Part shown: piece after piece, positions 5,657 through 6,055 of the stretch
Layout of the letters: each line of letters starts with the position of its first letter
Position numbering within the stretch: the stretch's first letter is position 1
Assembly: GCA_002292955.1 (NCBI GenBank)
Contig: DBCH01000147.1
Span: 1-6,055 of the forward strand
DNA from: Microbacteriaceae bacterium UBA963
GTDB taxonomy: Bacteria; Actinomycetota; Actinomycetes; Actinomycetales; Microbacteriaceae
Direction of reading: 5' to 3'
Length of the DNA: 6,055 nucleotides
Position numbers and translations under genes: made by a program
Notes under the pieces: generated by a model
What the model was told of the DNA's origin: nothing
Seen by the model: only the letters and a program-made list of their open reading frames with translations
The model's database searches: none

Positions 5657-6055
5657 ATGACCGCACGCCGAGGGCTTGTTCCGCCACGCGAGGCATACGT
5701 GCGCCATCATCTGGATGACGCTCAGCTCGCCGTCATCCAGCGTCCTGCCACTGAATCTTTCGTCGTCGTGGGGGCGCCGGGTTCGGGCAAGACCACCGCT
5801 CTCGTTGAACTCGTAGCCCACCGTGTTGAGGAACGACAGGTTGCCACCAACGACATCGTTGTTCTGACGGGCCAGCGATTGGCGGCAAACCGGCTGCGTG
5901 AGGCTCTGGCCGCCCGACTCCGTCGCCCCACCAATGGCCCACTCGCACGCACGCCCATGTCTCTTGCGCTGAGCCTGGCAACAGAGGGCGCCGAGGCGCG
6001 CGGCGATGTCATTCCCCGCCTGCTCACCGGTGCTGAGCAAGACCGCATCATTGCC
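5657..6055 (+). CDS. UvrD/Rep-type superfamily 1 helicase, AdnA/AdnB-like, N-terminal part
   Basis: The 133 codons present are the start of a superfamily 1A helicase. I see a Q-motif-like DDAQLAVIQRP (20-30), Walker A GAPGSGKTT (39-47), a motif Ia region IVVLTGQRLAANRLREAL (67-84), an ARTPMSLAL segment (97-105) and LLTGAEQDRIIA (122-133). This combination is typical of the long actinobacterial UvrD-like helicases with a C-terminal RecB-type nuclease domain, such as mycobacterial AdnA and AdnB, which resect double-strand breaks for recombination. Whether it is AdnA, AdnB or a nuclease-less homologue cannot be settled because motifs II-VI and the C-terminus lie beyond the right edge. The start ATG 5657 has no Shine-Dalgarno but has TAGCGT seven bases upstream. 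It is divergent from DUF3107. Confidence 0.85.
   Translation, partial: MTARRGLVPPREAYVRHHLDDAQLAVIQRPATESFVVVGAPGSGKTTALVELVAHRVEERQVATNDIVVLTGQRLAANRLREALAARLRRPTNGPLARTPMSLALSLATEGAEARGDVIPRLLTGAEQDRIIA

Noticed and set aside
5567..6040. N-terminal extension of DUF3107 to 6040
   Set aside because: It crosses the divergent helicase gene including its Walker A region, while AAAGGAG and the family N-terminus fix the start at GTG 5566.

Overview
The window is high-GC, densely packed bacterial DNA that reads as an actinobacterium, most likely Micrococcales and perhaps Microbacteriaceae. Three things suggest this: the GC-rich codon use, the actinobacterial DUF3107 and MiaE_2-type ferritin-like families, and an order (RhlE-like DEAD-box helicase, ferritin-like protein, DUF3107, AdnAB-like helicase) that resembles the Mycobacterium Rv3201c-Rv3211 neighbourhood as I remember it. 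The taxon is an inference. No rRNA, tRNA, CRISPR array, insertion sequence or phage gene was seen, and no stretch over 300 bases lacks a gene.

Layout. Minus strand: the N-terminal 261 codons of an Xaa-Pro aminopeptidase (1-783, running off the left edge), preceded in the same direction by a membrane-anchored endonuclease/exonuclease/phosphatase (EEP) protein (852-1862). Plus strand: a PHP-domain phosphoesterase (1881-2780), divergent from the EEP gene with start codons almost touching. Minus strand: a DEAD-box RNA helicase with a Gly/Arg/Ser-rich tail (2791-4272), converging on the PHP gene with a 10-base gap. Plus strand: a ferritin-like MiaE_2-type protein (4333-5052), divergent from the helicase. 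Minus strand: DUF3107 (5342-5566) followed after 2 bases by a small three-helix membrane protein (5049-5339), whose stop codon overlaps that of the ferritin-like gene. Plus strand: the first 133 codons of a UvrD/Rep-type helicase resembling AdnA/AdnB (5657-6055, running off the right edge).

The genes are mostly housekeeping: peptide turnover, RNA metabolism (DEAD helicase, possibly PHP) and DNA repair (AdnAB-like). The more interesting signals are regulatory. All three plus-strand genes have a TAnnnT -10-like hexamer 6-7 bases before the start codon and no usable Shine-Dalgarno, which suggests leaderless transcripts. The promoter of the AdnAB-like helicase also carries TGTCGG at exactly the spacing of the mycobacterial RecA-independent DNA-damage (PafBC/RecA_NDp) promoter, embedded in a 17-bp near-palindrome shared with the divergent DUF3107 promoter. 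I do not see a clearly new multi-gene system; the poorly understood parts are the MiaE_2-type protein, DUF3107 and its coupled membrane protein.
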